Below, one piece after another: positions 41,181 to 50,477 of a stretch of 64,000 nt of DNA. How positions within the stretch are numbered: position 1 is the first letter of the stretch; the number at the start of each line of letters is the position of its first letter. The stretch covers positions 53,613-117,612 of the forward strand of contig DASYXW010000071.1 in the NCBI GenBank assembly GCA_035934405.1. The letters run 5' to 3'. This stretch comes from DASYXW01 sp035934405 (lineage in GTDB: Bacteria; Acidobacteriota; Terriglobia; UBA7540). Position numbers and translations under genes: made by a program. The notes beneath the pieces are model-generated. The model saw only the letters and a list, made by a program, of their open reading frames with translations. It made no database searches and was not told where the DNA came from.

Positions 41181-43913
41181 ATGAAAAACCAGATACGCTT
41201 CCCGGCTCTGGGAGTTCGTGTTTTCGTTCTCGCTGCACTCGCGGCGGGCGGGCTTCGCGGCGCCACGGCCTTGCCGGCGCAGGCAGGCGCCGCTCCGGGT
41301 TCGAAGTTGCCGCTCAGGGATGGATGGCAAATCCAGCCTTCCGCGGAGGTCCGCGAGCAGGGCGAAACACTCTCCACCACGGCTTATCACCCGCAGGGCT
41401 GGCATCCATGTGCCGTTCCCTCGACCGTCTTCGCCGCGCTCGTCGCTGACAAGACTTACCCCGATCCTTATTTCGGAATGAATCTGCGCAAGGTTCCGGG
41501 CGAGAGTTATCCCATCGGCGCCAATTTTTCCAATCTGCGCATGCCCGCCGACAGTCCATTTCACAACTCCTGGTGGTACCGCACCGAGTTCGATTTGCCG
41601 CCGAGCGATCGCGGCAGAACGGTCTGGTTGCATTTCGGCGGCATCAACTATCGCGCCAACATCTGGCTGAACGGCCACGAAGTCGCCGCGTCGGACAAGG
41701 TGGCCGGCATGTGGCGCGTCTTCGAGTTCAACGTCACCGGGATGGCCCGGCCGGGCGAGCGAAACGCGATCGCCGTGGAGGTCTTTCCGCCGCAACCCGA
41801 CGACCTGAGCATAACGTGGGTGGACTGGAATCCCATGCCGCCGGACAAGGACATGGGCCTCTGGCGTGAGGTGTACGTCACGACCCGCGGCCCCGTTGCC
41901 TTGCGTTATCCGCAGGTCATCACGCATCTCGTAGCGCCGGGCTTAAGCCCGGCACATGCCGCCCTGAAGGGCGGCGCTACGGCTGCCCGGCTGACCGTAA
42001 GCGCGGAATTGCAGAACACGAGCGATCGTCCCGTCAAGGGAATGCTGAAAGGTCGCATCGGTAAGATCAGCTTTTCACAGCACGTCGAACTCGCCGCTCG
42101 CGAAACGAAGCGTGTTACGTTCTCTCCCGATGAGGTTCGCGAACTCACGATTTCTCATCCTCACCTGTGGTGGCCCTATCAAATGGGCAAGCAGTACCTT
42201 TATGACCTGAACCTCGAATTCGAAACCGGCGGCCAGGTATCGGACCGGCAGTCGGTCACTTTTGGAATTCGCGAAGTAACCTCGGAGCTTGATGCGGAGA
42301 ATCACCGGCTTTTCAAGATCAACGGACGCAAAATCCTGATCCGCGGCGGCGGCTGGGCTCCGGACATGCTGCTGCGGGCGTCGCCGGAGCGGCAGGAAGA
42401 AGAGATCCAGTACGTGCGCGACATGCACCTGAACACGCTTCGCCTCGAAGGTAAAATCGAGGACGAGCACTTTTTCAACCTCTGTGACCGTTACGGCATC
42501 CTGGTGATCGCCGGCTGGTGCTGCTGCGACCACTGGGAGATGTGGAAGAAGTGGAAGGCGGAGGACTACCTCGTGGCCGGCGAGTCGTTGCGTGACCAGC
42601 TTCGGCGGCTGCGGAATCACCCCTGTATGCTCGACTGGCTGTACGGCAGTGACAACGCGCCGCCGCCCAAGGTCGAAATGGTCTACCTTAAGGCGCTTAG
42701 GGAAGAACAGTGGCCGAATCCCTACCAGGCGTCCGCCGCCTCGCGACGCACCCAGGGCAGCGGCCTCACCGGCGTCAAGATGAGCGGCCCCTACGATTAC
42801 GTCGCCCCGGGTTACTGGCTGGAGGACACCGCGAACGGTGGCGCCTTCGGCTTCAACACCGAGACCAGCCCCGGCGCCGCGATTCCCGTCATCGAGAGCA
42901 TCCACGAAATGCTGCCCGCTCGCCACCTCTGGCCCATTGATGAATACTGGGACTTCCACGCCGGCGGCGAGCAGTTCAAGAACCTGAATACCTTTACGCG
43001 CGCCCTGAGCGCCCGCTACGGCAAGGCGACCAGCCTAGAAGATTACGTCGAGAAGGCGCAACTGATGAACTACGAGGGCGAGCGCGCCATGTTCGAGGCC
43101 TACGGGCGCAACAAGTACCAGTCGACCGGCGTCATCCAGTGGATGCTGAACAACGCCTGGCCCTCGGTGTTCTGGCACTTGTACGACTACTACCTGCGGC
43201 CGGGCGGCGGCTACTTCGGCACCAAGAAGGCGTGCGAGCCGTTGCACGTGCAGTATTCCTACGACGACCGCTCGGTGGTGGTCGTGAACTCGACCGAAAA
43301 CGCTTTCGCGCATTACCGGGTCGCGGCCAGAGTTTACAACCTCGATCTGGCGGAAAAGTTTTCCCGTGAAACCACGGTTGACGTCGCCCCGGATTCGAGC
43401 GCGCGGGTATTCACCCTGCCGCCCACCGGCAGCCTCGCCGGTCTAAGCCGCACCTACTTCGTCAAGCTCACACTCGAAGATTCCGCCGGCAAGACGGTGA
43501 GCGACAACTTCTACTGGCTCTCGACTCACCCGGACGTTTCCAACTGGCACGGGTCCACCTGGTACTACACGCCCATCCAGTCTTATGCCGACCTGACGGA
43601 ACTCGCCAAGCTGCCGCCCGTCGAGCTGAAGGTGACCTCGCAGGACGAGCGGCAAGGCGACGCGGCGCTCGACCACGTGACGCTCGAAAACCCGAGCACA
43701 CACCTCGCGTTCTTCGTTCATCTCGAGATTCGCAAGGGGCAAGGCGGGAAGGTTGGCGGCGATGTCGCGCCGGTCCTATGGGAAGACAACTATTTCTCCC
43801 TACTGCCGGGAGAGAAGAAAACCGTCACAGCAACCTATCAACTGAGAGACCTGGGCGGGGCCGAACCGGTGGTTCGGGTGGATGGCTGGAACGTGAAACC
43901 GGCCACCCATTGA
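41181..43913 (+). CDS. GH2 exo-beta-D-glucosaminidase-like glycosidase
   Basis: 910 aa exported glycosidase; signal peptide to about residue 28. Glycoside hydrolase family 2 layout: sugar-binding jelly roll (HNSWWYRTEFDLP, GGINYRANIWLNGHEV), Ig-like domain, TIM barrel, then C-terminal Ig-like domains. In the barrel the acid is Asp491 (WLYGSDNAPP) and the nucleophile Glu561 (GFNTETSPG). The Ser-Asp-Asn context and NTETSPG resemble CsxA-type exo-beta-D-glucosaminidases, which remove glucosamine from chitosan ends, more than beta-mannosidases. Residues 251-267 (VAPGLSPAHAALKGGATAA) are encoded by a palindromic REP-like element inserted in frame after the jelly roll. Confidence 0.9.
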   Translation: MKNQIRFPALGVRVFVLAALAAGGLRGATALPAQAGAAPGSKLPLRDGWQIQPSAEVREQGETLSTTAYHPQGWHPCAVPSTVFAALVADKTYPDPYFGMNLRKVPGESYPIGANFSNLRMPADSPFHNSWWYRTEFDLPPSDRGRTVWLHFGGINYRANIWLNGHEVAASDKVAGMWRVFEFNVTGMARPGERNAIAVEVFPPQPDDLSITWVDWNPMPPDKDMGLWREVYVTTRGPVALRYPQVITHLVAPGLSPAHAALKGGATAARLTVSAELQNTSDRPVKGMLKGRIGKISFSQHVELAARETKRVTFSPDEVRELTISHPHLWWPYQMGKQYLYDLNLEFETGGQVSDRQSVTFGIREVTSELDAENHRLFKINGRKILIRGGGWAPDMLLRASPERQEEEIQYVRDMHLNTLRLEGKIEDEHFFNLCDRYGILVIAGWCCCDHWEMWKKWKAEDYLVAGESLRDQLRRLRNHPCMLDWLYGSDNAPPPKVEMVYLKALREEQWPNPYQASAASRRTQGSGLTGVKMSGPYDYVAPGYWLEDTANGGAFGFNTETSPGAAIPVIESIHEMLPARHLWPIDEYWDFHAGGEQFKNLNTFTRALSARYGKATSLEDYVEKAQLMNYEGERAMFEAYGRNKYQSTGVIQWMLNNAWPSVFWHLYDYYLRPGGGYFGTKKACEPLHVQYSYDDRSVVVVNSTENAFAHYRVAARVYNLDLAEKFSRETTVDVAPDSSARVFTLPPTGSLAGLSRTYFVKLTLEDSAGKTVSDNFYWLSTHPDVSNWHGSTWYYTPIQSYADLTELAKLPPVELKVTSQDERQGDAALDHVTLENPSTHLAFFVHLEIRKGQGGKVGGDVAPVLWEDNYFSLLPGEKKTVTATYQLRDLGGAEPVVRVDGWNVKPATH
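41931..41980. repeat. REP-like double-hairpin palindrome R4, inside GH2 gene
   Basis: Perfect 8-bp closing arms GTAGCGCC/GGCGCTAC around two perfect hairpins, GCCGGGCTTAAGCCCGGC and GCCGCCCTGAAGGGCGGC. 50 bp. Best-preserved copy of the family and the only one within a coding sequence. Confidence 0.9.
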
Positions 43914-43974
43914 TTGCTTATGAAGCCGTCGCTGGGTGGCCTGGCTTGTCTTCGAACCGTGCGGGGGTCGCCGC

Positions 43975-44367
43975 CTACCAGATGACGTGCCAGACCTTCT
44001 TGGCCGCGCCGCTCACACCGTTAGCCGCCACGTGCGGCGCTTCCTTCGCGCCGTTCGCAGTGTCGGTGGCCCCGGCCTTCACCGCGCTGCCCGTGGTCGT
44101 AGCCGCGTTGCCGACGGCATCCGTCGCGGATTCCGCTGCGTTCTTTGTGGCGTCGCCGGCAGACTCCATCGCTCCGGTTGTCTTCCTGCCGGCGCTTTCG
44201 GCATCGGTCATCACAACCTTGGTGTCTTTCACGGTAGCCTGGGCGGCGTGATTCGAGCCGCCCTTGATTTTCCGCCCCAGGTAACGCAACGCCCCGGCGT
44301 GGGCGCCGGTCGCAGTGAGCCCGAGCGCTGCGGCGACAAAAAGTGTCGAAAGGACCTTCGATCGCAT
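43975..44367 (-). CDS. exported Ala/Thr-rich LEA-like protein
   Basis: 130 aa from the ATG preceded by GGAGGAG; the frame extends over 100 codons upstream without protein character. Signal peptide to about residue 24 (GAHA). The mature part is low-complexity and helical, built of loose 11-13-residue units with Ala, Thr, Gly and charged residues (SAGDATKNAAESATDAVG). This resembles late-embryogenesis-abundant or YtxH-like stress proteins that protect membranes or proteins when dry. Convergent with the GH2 gene, 61 bp apart. Confidence 0.75.
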   Translation of the reverse strand: MRSKVLSTLFVAAALGLTATGAHAGALRYLGRKIKGGSNHAAQATVKDTKVVMTDAESAGRKTTGAMESAGDATKNAAESATDAVGNAATTTGSAVKAGATDTANGAKEAPHVAANGVSGAAKKVWHVIW

Positions 44368-44884
44368 ATCCGTCTCCTCCAATGCCCCCTTTCTCATCCC
44401 GATTAGACGCAGGCTTGTCGTCGCGGGGTTGCGCCCCGAGGGAGCCCTCCGTGTCGCGAAGCACGAAAGGTAGCCCGAAATCAAAGCCACGATATCCCAT
44501 GTTATCAATGACTTGCTTGAGTTACGTGCCTGCCCCGATTGACGCCCTTTAGAACGAAATCCGGGCACGCCGAAGCTTGACGCCATTTCCCCGCAAACTT
44601 CGCGCCAATGCGTCAAAGCGGACGAGCCAATACACATGCTTTGTTTCCTGCTACACTTGAAGAGGAAATTTCCTGCCCCCGAGGCCATACATGGTCCGAG
44701 GGCACCGGCACCCGGGAATCATGAATCCAAATACCTGACCAGTATGGAAAACTCTGACCGCTACACCGACGATCTGGCGCCGGAAAAGATCCTCAAGGTG
44801 GCGAAGATGGCCGCCCGCATCGCCAGCGGTCCGGCGCGGAGCAGAGTTGGAGTTTCCTTCCACTTCGGGATAGAATAACAGCCT
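44368..44884. other. 517-bp region between divergent genes
   Basis: Upstream region of the LEA-like gene and of the small genes at 44744-45157. No repeats or strong promoters noted. Confidence 0.4.
44744..44878 (+). CDS. possible small protein
   Basis: 44 codons from ATG (MENSDRYTDDLAPEKILKVA), ending 6 bp before the next gene's ATG. It has an acidic N-terminus and a basic amphipathic helix. No family and no clear ribosome site; could be chance, but spacing and charge pattern are gene-like. Confidence 0.3.
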   Translation: MENSDRYTDDLAPEKILKVAKMAARIASGPARSRVGVSFHFGIE

Positions 44885-45157
44885 ATGGACGAGCGTGAAT
44901 TCTTTGACGAGGCGGAGAGCCTCAAGCCCGCCGTACTCAACTGCGACAAGTGTCACCAGACTGAGAGTTACGAAGTACGCTGGCTCGTGCGTACCAAGAA
45001 GAAAGCGCTCGGCGGGCGGGCGGACGAGCGCGACCGGGCGCGCTTCGCCAAGGCGCGATCATACATGACGCGGGTGGACACTTACCTGCAGTGCAAGAAT
45101 CCGCGATGCCGGAAGCGCTTCGAGATTTCGGGCTTGCAATCGGTTGTCCTGATGTAA
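44885..45157 (+). CDS. small zinc-ribbon protein
   Basis: 90 aa. Cysteine pairs CDKC (residues 20-23) and CKNPRC (70-75) probably bind one zinc. Between them is a basic, charged stretch (RTKKKALGGRADERDRARFAKARSY). A C-terminal strand (FEISGLQSVVLM) follows. No family recognised. Spacing suggests a nucleic-acid-associated zinc ribbon; this is a guess from charge. Confidence 0.7.
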   Translation: MDEREFFDEAESLKPAVLNCDKCHQTESYEVRWLVRTKKKALGGRADERDRARFAKARSYMTRVDTYLQCKNPRCRKRFEISGLQSVVLM

Positions 45158-45236
45158 CTGGAAGCATGAAACAACCCGCCTTTCCGGACTGCATCATAAT
45201 GAAAATCGAGGCGTCGGGAAGCACCAGGGGATTCTA

Positions 45237-48200
45237 TTGCGTAAACTAAGAGTGCTCGTAACCGCACTTCTATTGCTGGCCAGCGTGGCTGCGGCGATGC
45301 TGGTGAGGAATAGAGATTCCGTCGTTGCGCCGACACCTGCGCCTGCGCTGCAGTTCCGCCGCGCTCAGCTGGCAGCGGCCTACGGCAGATTGCCGCTCAG
45401 CTTTGAGCCGAACGCCGGCCAGGCGGACCCGCAGGTCAAGTTTCTGTCGCGGGGCCAGGGATATGCCTTGTTCCTCACGAGCGACGAGGCAGTGCTCGAA
45501 CTGAGGGGGTCAGGGGCCAGGGGCCAGGGGCCAGTCCAGAAGTCAGGAGCCAGAAGGCAGGAGCTAGAAGGCAAAGGAATTCTTTATTCCCGAACCCCGA
45601 ACCCCGAATCCCGAACCCCAGCGGTTCTGCGAATGAGCCTCGCTGGAGCAAACCGGCAGGCGCCAGTGATCGGCATTGACGAGTTGCCCGGAAAGTTCAA
45701 CTACTTGATCGGCAACGATCCCAGCCTCTGGCGCACGAACGTCCCGACCTACAGCCGGGTGGTGTATCGCAGCGTCTATCCCGGCGTGGATCTGGCTTAC
45801 TACGGCAACCGGGGGCGCTTGGAGTACGACTTTGTGGTCGCGCCCGGAGCTGACCCGAACGTCATCCATCTGAACATAGGGTCACCTGGCGAAACCCGAA
45901 CCTCGAATGCCGAACCTTGCGTCTCTGCAAACGGAGATCTCGTTATCGACACGGCGGGCGGCGAAGTCCGCTTCCACAAGCCTGTCGTGTATCAACCCTC
46001 GCGAACCCCGAACCCCGAACTCCGAACCCAGATCCGCGGCCATTACCGGCTGGCAGGCAATCAACTCCGCTTCGAGATTGCGAGTTACGACCACGCCCGT
46101 TCTCTGGTGATTGACCCCGCCTTGACGTATTCGACCTATCTTGGCGGCGGCGGGGCAGACGCGGCCTCGGCCATCGCCATGGATTCGTCCGGGAACGCAT
46201 ACATTACCGGCTCAACGCAGTCCGTCAAGTTTCCCACCGCGAGTCCATTTCAGGCGACCAATGGCGCGGATTCCGACGCCTTCGTGACCAAGCTCGGTCC
46301 GACCGGCTCGACGCTCGTGTATTCCACTTACCTCGGCGGCAACTCCAGCGACCAGGGCAACGGAATCGCCGTGGATTCCTCCGGCAACGTTTATGTCGTG
46401 GGCTCGACCACGTCGGCGAATTTCCCCACCACCAGCGGAGCGTTTCAGACCACTTACGGCGGCGCTGGTGACGCTTTCGTGGCCAAGCTGAACCCGACCG
46501 GCGCCTCGCTGGTTTATTCCACGTTCCTCGGCGGCGCCGGCGCCGATTTCGGCCAGGCCATCGCGCTCGATTCGAGCGGCAATGCTTATGTGACGGGATC
46601 AACTTCGTCGAGCAGCTTTCCTATGGCGGCGCCACTGCAATCCGGGCTCGCCGGCGGCTTTGACGCCTTTGTGGCCAAGCTCAATTCGGGCGGTTCCGCG
46701 CTCACTTATTCCACCTACCTCGGCGGCGCCGCGAACGACTCGGGCCAGGGAATCGCGGTGGACGCGGCCGGCGAAGCGTTCGTCACGGGCTACACGCTTT
46801 CGACGGACTTTCCCACCGCCGCCGCGCTCCAGCGCGCGAGCGGCGGCGCCGGCGACGCGTTTGTGAGCAAGTTGAATGCGGCGGGCGCGGCGCTGGTTTA
46901 CTCCACTTATCTCGGCGGCGGCGGCCTCGACCGCGGCTTCGGCATCGCGCTTGATGCCGGCGGCGCCGCCTACGTCACAGGCGACACCGCTTCCACCAAT
47001 TTCCCGGTCACCGCCGGCGCGTTTCAGGCCTTGAACGCCGGCAACGGTGACGTTTTCGTCGCCAAGGTGAGCCCTGCCGGAACACTCACCTACTCCACTT
47101 TTCTGGGTGGCGCCGACGCCGACCGCGGCCTCGGCATCGCGGTGGATGGGTCGCTCAACGCCTACGTGACCGGCGTCACGCAGTCTTCAGATTTTCCTGT
47201 CGCGGCGCCGCTACAACCGGCGCTCGGTGGGGGCGCCTGTGGCGCGAGTCCCTGCTCAGACGCCTTCGTCGCCAAACTCAACGCCCAGGGCGCGGCGCTC
47301 GACTATTCCACTTACCTCGGGGGCAACGGCGCTGACTCCGGGAACGCCGTCGCGGTGGACGCGGGTGGCAACGCCTACGTCGCGGGCGCAACCGCATCGC
47401 CCAATTTTCCCGCCATCGCGCCCGCCTTTCAGTCGGTGTACGCGGGCACGAGCGGACTCAGCAACGCCTTCGTGGCCAAGCTGAACGCCTCGAACGGCGC
47501 AGCCCTCGCCGCCTCGCCGCAAAGCTTGACCTTCGCGAGCCAGGGGACTGGCTCCACAAGCGCCTCACAGATCGTCACGGTCACCGACGCCGGCAGCGCA
47601 TCGCTCGTCCTGCACAGCCTGAGCCCGAGCGCCGGGTTCGCGGTGGATTCTACCGGCACCACCTGCGTGGCCGGCGCCTCGCTCGCTGCCGGCGCATCCT
47701 GCGTCGTCGCCGTGACCTTTCATCCTACGGCTACAGGCGCCGCGACCGGGACCCTGACGATCACGGACAGCGCGCCGGGTAGCCCTCACGTGATTGCCTT
47801 GTCGGGAACGGGCGCGACACCAGCCCCAGCCGTCACGCTCCTTGACTCCGCCGGCGCCGTGGCCACCAGCCTCACTTTCCCAACTGAGTCAGTGAGCGGT
47901 CACAGCCCCGCTCAAGCGGTGACCGTCGAGAATACTGGCAGCGCTGCTTTGAACATCACGAAAATCGCCTCCACCGGCGACTATACCGAGGTCAGTGACT
48001 GCGGCACTTCGCTCAGCGCCGGCGCCAAATGCACGGTAGGCGTCACCTTCGCACCCACCGGGAGCGGAGCACGCGCTGGCAGCCTGACCGTCACCGACAA
48101 CGCCACGGGCAGCCCCCAGACCGTCACCCTCAATGGCACCGCGAACGCGGTTTTCACGCTCTCAGCCACCAAGGCCTCCCAAACGATCGCGGTTGGTACC

Positions 48201-49070
48201 ACCTCGGCGATGTTTACCGTGGCCGTCGCGGCGCCCAAGAGTTTCACCACCAGCCTTTCGTTTTCCTGCACCAACAACGGCTCCGCCACCTGCAGCTTCA
48301 ATCCCACAAGCATCGCAGGCGGGAAGACGACTGTGCTCACGGTCAGTGGTCTTTCCGGCTCCACGCCCAACCCGTTCACCTTCGACGTTATGGCGTCCAA
48401 CGGGGTGACGGGCACGACGCTGCAGACGGCGTTGCTCCCCTTGACCCTGGTGTTCCAGGATTACACGGTGGCAGCGACGCCGGCCTTGGCACAGGTGGTG
48501 GCCGGCCAGAGCGTCACCTTCACGGTCACGGTGGCGCCGACCAACAGCTTTAACCAGACGGTGACGCTCAGTTGCAGCAACCAGCCGCCACAGACCACTT
48601 GCGCCTTCTCGCCCGCCTCGGTCACGCTCAATGGCACAACGGCGGCCAGCTCCACGATGACCGTCCAGACAACCGCGGTGTCCGTGAGCTCTCGCTTGGT
48701 CCCGTGGCGTCCGCTTCGATCCCCACGCCGCCCCAACTGGCCTACAGGTGTAGCCTTCATGGTGCTCGCGTTTGCCGTTCTGGTCACGGCCGCCCGGCCG
48801 CGTCGGTCCGGCCCGCATGGCGCCCAGGCGGCCCGCCGAGCGAAAATGATGCTGGCGATGGGCGTGCTCCTCGCCGTTGTCTGGACCGGTTGCAACACCA
48901 ACGTCGGGTTCAACGTTGTCGGCCCGAGCCCCCAGCGAGGCACCATTCCCGGCAATTACACCCTCATTGTGACCGGTACGCTTGGAACGCCCACTACGTC
49001 AAGCGGCTCGTCCACAACCACCGCGGCCGTCACGCGCTCGACCACGGTGAATCTCTCCGTGAGCCAGTAG
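45237..49070 (+). CDS. SBBP-repeat beta-propeller surface protein 2
   Basis: 1,277 aa from TTG with AGGGGA upstream. Paralogue of the protein at 30915: the same YGRLPLSFEPNAGQADPQVKF domain, then eight or more SBBP repeats (YSTYLGG strands; residues about 300-760). Three Ig-like modules follow, including two ASPM/SPD-2/Hydin-like ones (AASPQSLTFASQGTGSTS; VTLLDSAGAVATSLTF). The C-terminal Ig-like domain is again interrupted by two hydrophobic helices and a VVWTGCNTN motif, then the strand GNYTLIVTGTLG. Three heptamer sites match those of the paralogue. The stop codon touches the ATG of the next gene. Probably exposed on the cell surface. Confidence 0.88.
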   Translation: MRKLRVLVTALLLLASVAAAMLVRNRDSVVAPTPAPALQFRRAQLAAAYGRLPLSFEPNAGQADPQVKFLSRGQGYALFLTSDEAVLELRGSGARGQGPVQKSGARRQELEGKGILYSRTPNPESRTPAVLRMSLAGANRQAPVIGIDELPGKFNYLIGNDPSLWRTNVPTYSRVVYRSVYPGVDLAYYGNRGRLEYDFVVAPGADPNVIHLNIGSPGETRTSNAEPCVSANGDLVIDTAGGEVRFHKPVVYQPSRTPNPELRTQIRGHYRLAGNQLRFEIASYDHARSLVIDPALTYSTYLGGGGADAASAIAMDSSGNAYITGSTQSVKFPTASPFQATNGADSDAFVTKLGPTGSTLVYSTYLGGNSSDQGNGIAVDSSGNVYVVGSTTSANFPTTSGAFQTTYGGAGDAFVAKLNPTGASLVYSTFLGGAGADFGQAIALDSSGNAYVTGSTSSSSFPMAAPLQSGLAGGFDAFVAKLNSGGSALTYSTYLGGAANDSGQGIAVDAAGEAFVTGYTLSTDFPTAAALQRASGGAGDAFVSKLNAAGAALVYSTYLGGGGLDRGFGIALDAGGAAYVTGDTASTNFPVTAGAFQALNAGNGDVFVAKVSPAGTLTYSTFLGGADADRGLGIAVDGSLNAYVTGVTQSSDFPVAAPLQPALGGGACGASPCSDAFVAKLNAQGAALDYSTYLGGNGADSGNAVAVDAGGNAYVAGATASPNFPAIAPAFQSVYAGTSGLSNAFVAKLNASNGAALAASPQSLTFASQGTGSTSASQIVTVTDAGSASLVLHSLSPSAGFAVDSTGTTCVAGASLAAGASCVVAVTFHPTATGAATGTLTITDSAPGSPHVIALSGTGATPAPAVTLLDSAGAVATSLTFPTESVSGHSPAQAVTVENTGSAALNITKIASTGDYTEVSDCGTSLSAGAKCTVGVTFAPTGSGARAGSLTVTDNATGSPQTVTLNGTANAVFTLSATKASQTIAVGTTSAMFTVAVAAPKSFTTSLSFSCTNNGSATCSFNPTSIAGGKTTVLTVSGLSGSTPNPFTFDVMASNGVTGTTLQTALLPLTLVFQDYTVAATPALAQVVAGQSVTFTVTVAPTNSFNQTVTLSCSNQPPQTTCAFSPASVTLNGTTAASSTMTVQTTAVSVSSRLVPWRPLRSPRRPNWPTGVAFMVLAFAVLVTAARPRRSGPHGAQAARRAKMMLAMGVLLAVVWTGCNTNVGFNVVGPSPQRGTIPGNYTLIVTGTLGTPTTSSGSSTTTAAVTRSTTVNLSVSQ
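45505..45620. repeat. two heptamer arrays in SBBP2, site 1
   Basis: First array: ten units in unbroken 7-bp phase from GGGGTCA and GGGGCCA to AGCTAGA. Second array: CGAACCC, CGAACCC, CGAATCC, CGAACCC. Longest array in the window. It encodes a Gly/Arg/Gln-rich loop and the RTPNPESRTP peptide. Confidence 0.95.
45890..45917. repeat. heptamer array in SBBP2, site 2
   Basis: CGAAACC, CGAACCT, CGAATGC, CGAACCT. Same place in the protein as the array at 31591. Confidence 0.8.
46001..46029. repeat. heptamer array in SBBP2, site 3
   Basis: CGAACCC twice, CGAACTC, CGAACCC, right after the VVYQPSR strand, as at 31745. Confidence 0.85.
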
Positions 49071-50477
49071 ATGGCCTCCGAAACGCTTTCGCTCCGCGAG
49101 GCGCGCCGCATCGCCCTTGCGGCGCAGGGTCTGGATCGCCCGCGCGCGGCGGGTCCTGTGGGCGCACGGCAGGTTCGCCAGGTCATTCGCCGGCTCGGCC
49201 TCGTCCAGCTCGACTATGTCAACGTTCTCGTTCCGGCGCACTACTTGGTCATCTTCTCGCGCCTGGGCCCGTACGACCGGACGCTCCTGGACGGCGCCGT
49301 CTATCAGCAGAAACAGCCACGGGGCCGGCGAGCGCCCGAATTCACCGAGCAGTGGGCGCACGAGGCTTCGATCGTGCCGGTCCAGATCTGGCCGCTGCTG
49401 CGCCACCGAATGGAGGAGCATCGCGTCCGGCCTTATGGCTTCGAGAAATTCCTCGCCCAGCATCCCAACTACGTTCAGGCGGTATTGGATGAGGTGCGGG
49501 CGCGGGGCCCCATCGGCGCGGAAGACCTTTCGCAGCTCGGCAACGCTTCGGGCGTCGCGCCCAAACTGCGCGCGATCATCCCGGGCGCGTGGGTGGGTAC
49601 GGTAGCCCGCGCCGTCCTCGAAGCCCATTTCGGACGCGGCCTCGTGGCTGTCGCCGGCCGGCAGCCCAATTTCGCACGCACGTTCGATCTCGCGGAGCGC
49701 CTCATTCCCTCCCCGCACTACGGCCGGCGGCTCGATCGCGCCGAGGCCGAGCGCGGCCTGTTGCTCCTGGCCGCGCGTGCCCACGGCATCGGTACAGGCC
49801 ACGACCTCGCCGACTACTATCGCATGGCGATTGGCAAGGCGCGTCCGCGTCTCGCGGAGCTGGCGGAGGCAGGCGAGTTGCGGGAAGTGAAGGTGGAAGG
49901 CTGGCGCGAGCCAGCGTATGTTCACCCGGGCGCGGGACGCCCCATCCACACCGACACGCCGAAAGAGGGTCACGGTCCAGGCTGGCGCGACGGCGCCGGA
50001 GTAGCGGCCCTGCTCGCGCCCTTCGACCCCCTGGTGTGGCATCGGCCGCGCATCGCCCGGCTCTTCAATTTCGACTACCGTCTCGAAATCTTCGTGCCCG
50101 AGACTAAGCGCAAATGGGGGTACTACGTCCTGCCGTTTCTTTTCGGCGACCGCCTCGCGGCGCGCGTGGACCTCAAGGCGGATCGGACCGGCAAGCGTGG
50201 CGGTCGCCTGTTGGTCCTCGCGGCCTATCTTGAGCCCGCGGCAAAGCCAGGCCCGGTGGCTGAGGCGCTGGCGAGCGAATTGTGTGCGCTTGCTGGGTGG
50301 CTCGGTCTCGGCTCTGTGGTGACCGGCGAACACGGCGATTTCATGCCGGCGCTCTCCTCAGCGCTCCGGTCCAGGCGGCTTGTGGTGACCGGCGAACACG
50401 GCGATTTCATGCCGGCGCTCTCCTCAGCGCTCCGGTCCAGGCGGCTTATTGCTCGCTCGGCTCAGCGTGGATGCTGA
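49071..50477 (+). CDS. YcaQ-like winged-helix protein with duplicated C-terminal segment
   Basis: 468 aa of the YcaQ/AlkX winged-helix (HTH_42) group, whose E. coli member is a DNA interstrand-crosslink glycosylase. Family marks are the early RQVIRRLGLVQLDYVNV segment with the QxD motif, PAHYLVIFSRLGPYD, and the LLAPFDPLVWHRPRIARLF segment near residue 325. The last part contains a 22-residue unit (VVTGEHGDFMPALSSALRSR) present twice in tandem, encoded by a perfect 66-bp duplication. The final 32 bp overlap the convergent cation-efflux gene. It starts directly after the SBBP2 stop. Confidence 0.85.
   Translation: MASETLSLREARRIALAAQGLDRPRAAGPVGARQVRQVIRRLGLVQLDYVNVLVPAHYLVIFSRLGPYDRTLLDGAVYQQKQPRGRRAPEFTEQWAHEASIVPVQIWPLLRHRMEEHRVRPYGFEKFLAQHPNYVQAVLDEVRARGPIGAEDLSQLGNASGVAPKLRAIIPGAWVGTVARAVLEAHFGRGLVAVAGRQPNFARTFDLAERLIPSPHYGRRLDRAEAERGLLLLAARAHGIGTGHDLADYYRMAIGKARPRLAELAEAGELREVKVEGWREPAYVHPGAGRPIHTDTPKEGHGPGWRDGAGVAALLAPFDPLVWHRPRIARLFNFDYRLEIFVPETKRKWGYYVLPFLFGDRLAARVDLKADRTGKRGGRLLVLAAYLEPAAKPGPVAEALASELCALAGWLGLGSVVTGEHGDFMPALSSALRSRRLVVTGEHGDFMPALSSALRSRRLIARSAQRGC
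50315..50447. repeat. perfect 66-bp tandem duplication
   Basis: Two identical 66-bp units (50315-50380, 50381-50446) at the 3' end of the YcaQ-like gene, running to the stop codon of the convergent efflux gene. The length is a multiple of three. Zero mismatches suggest a recent event. Each unit contains GCCGGCGCT and AGCGCTCCGG, which can pair. Confidence 0.95.

Noticed and set aside
48999..50333. Minus-strand 444-aa frame opposite the YcaQ-like gene
   Set aside because: Antisense artefact of codon bias; composition is not protein-like.
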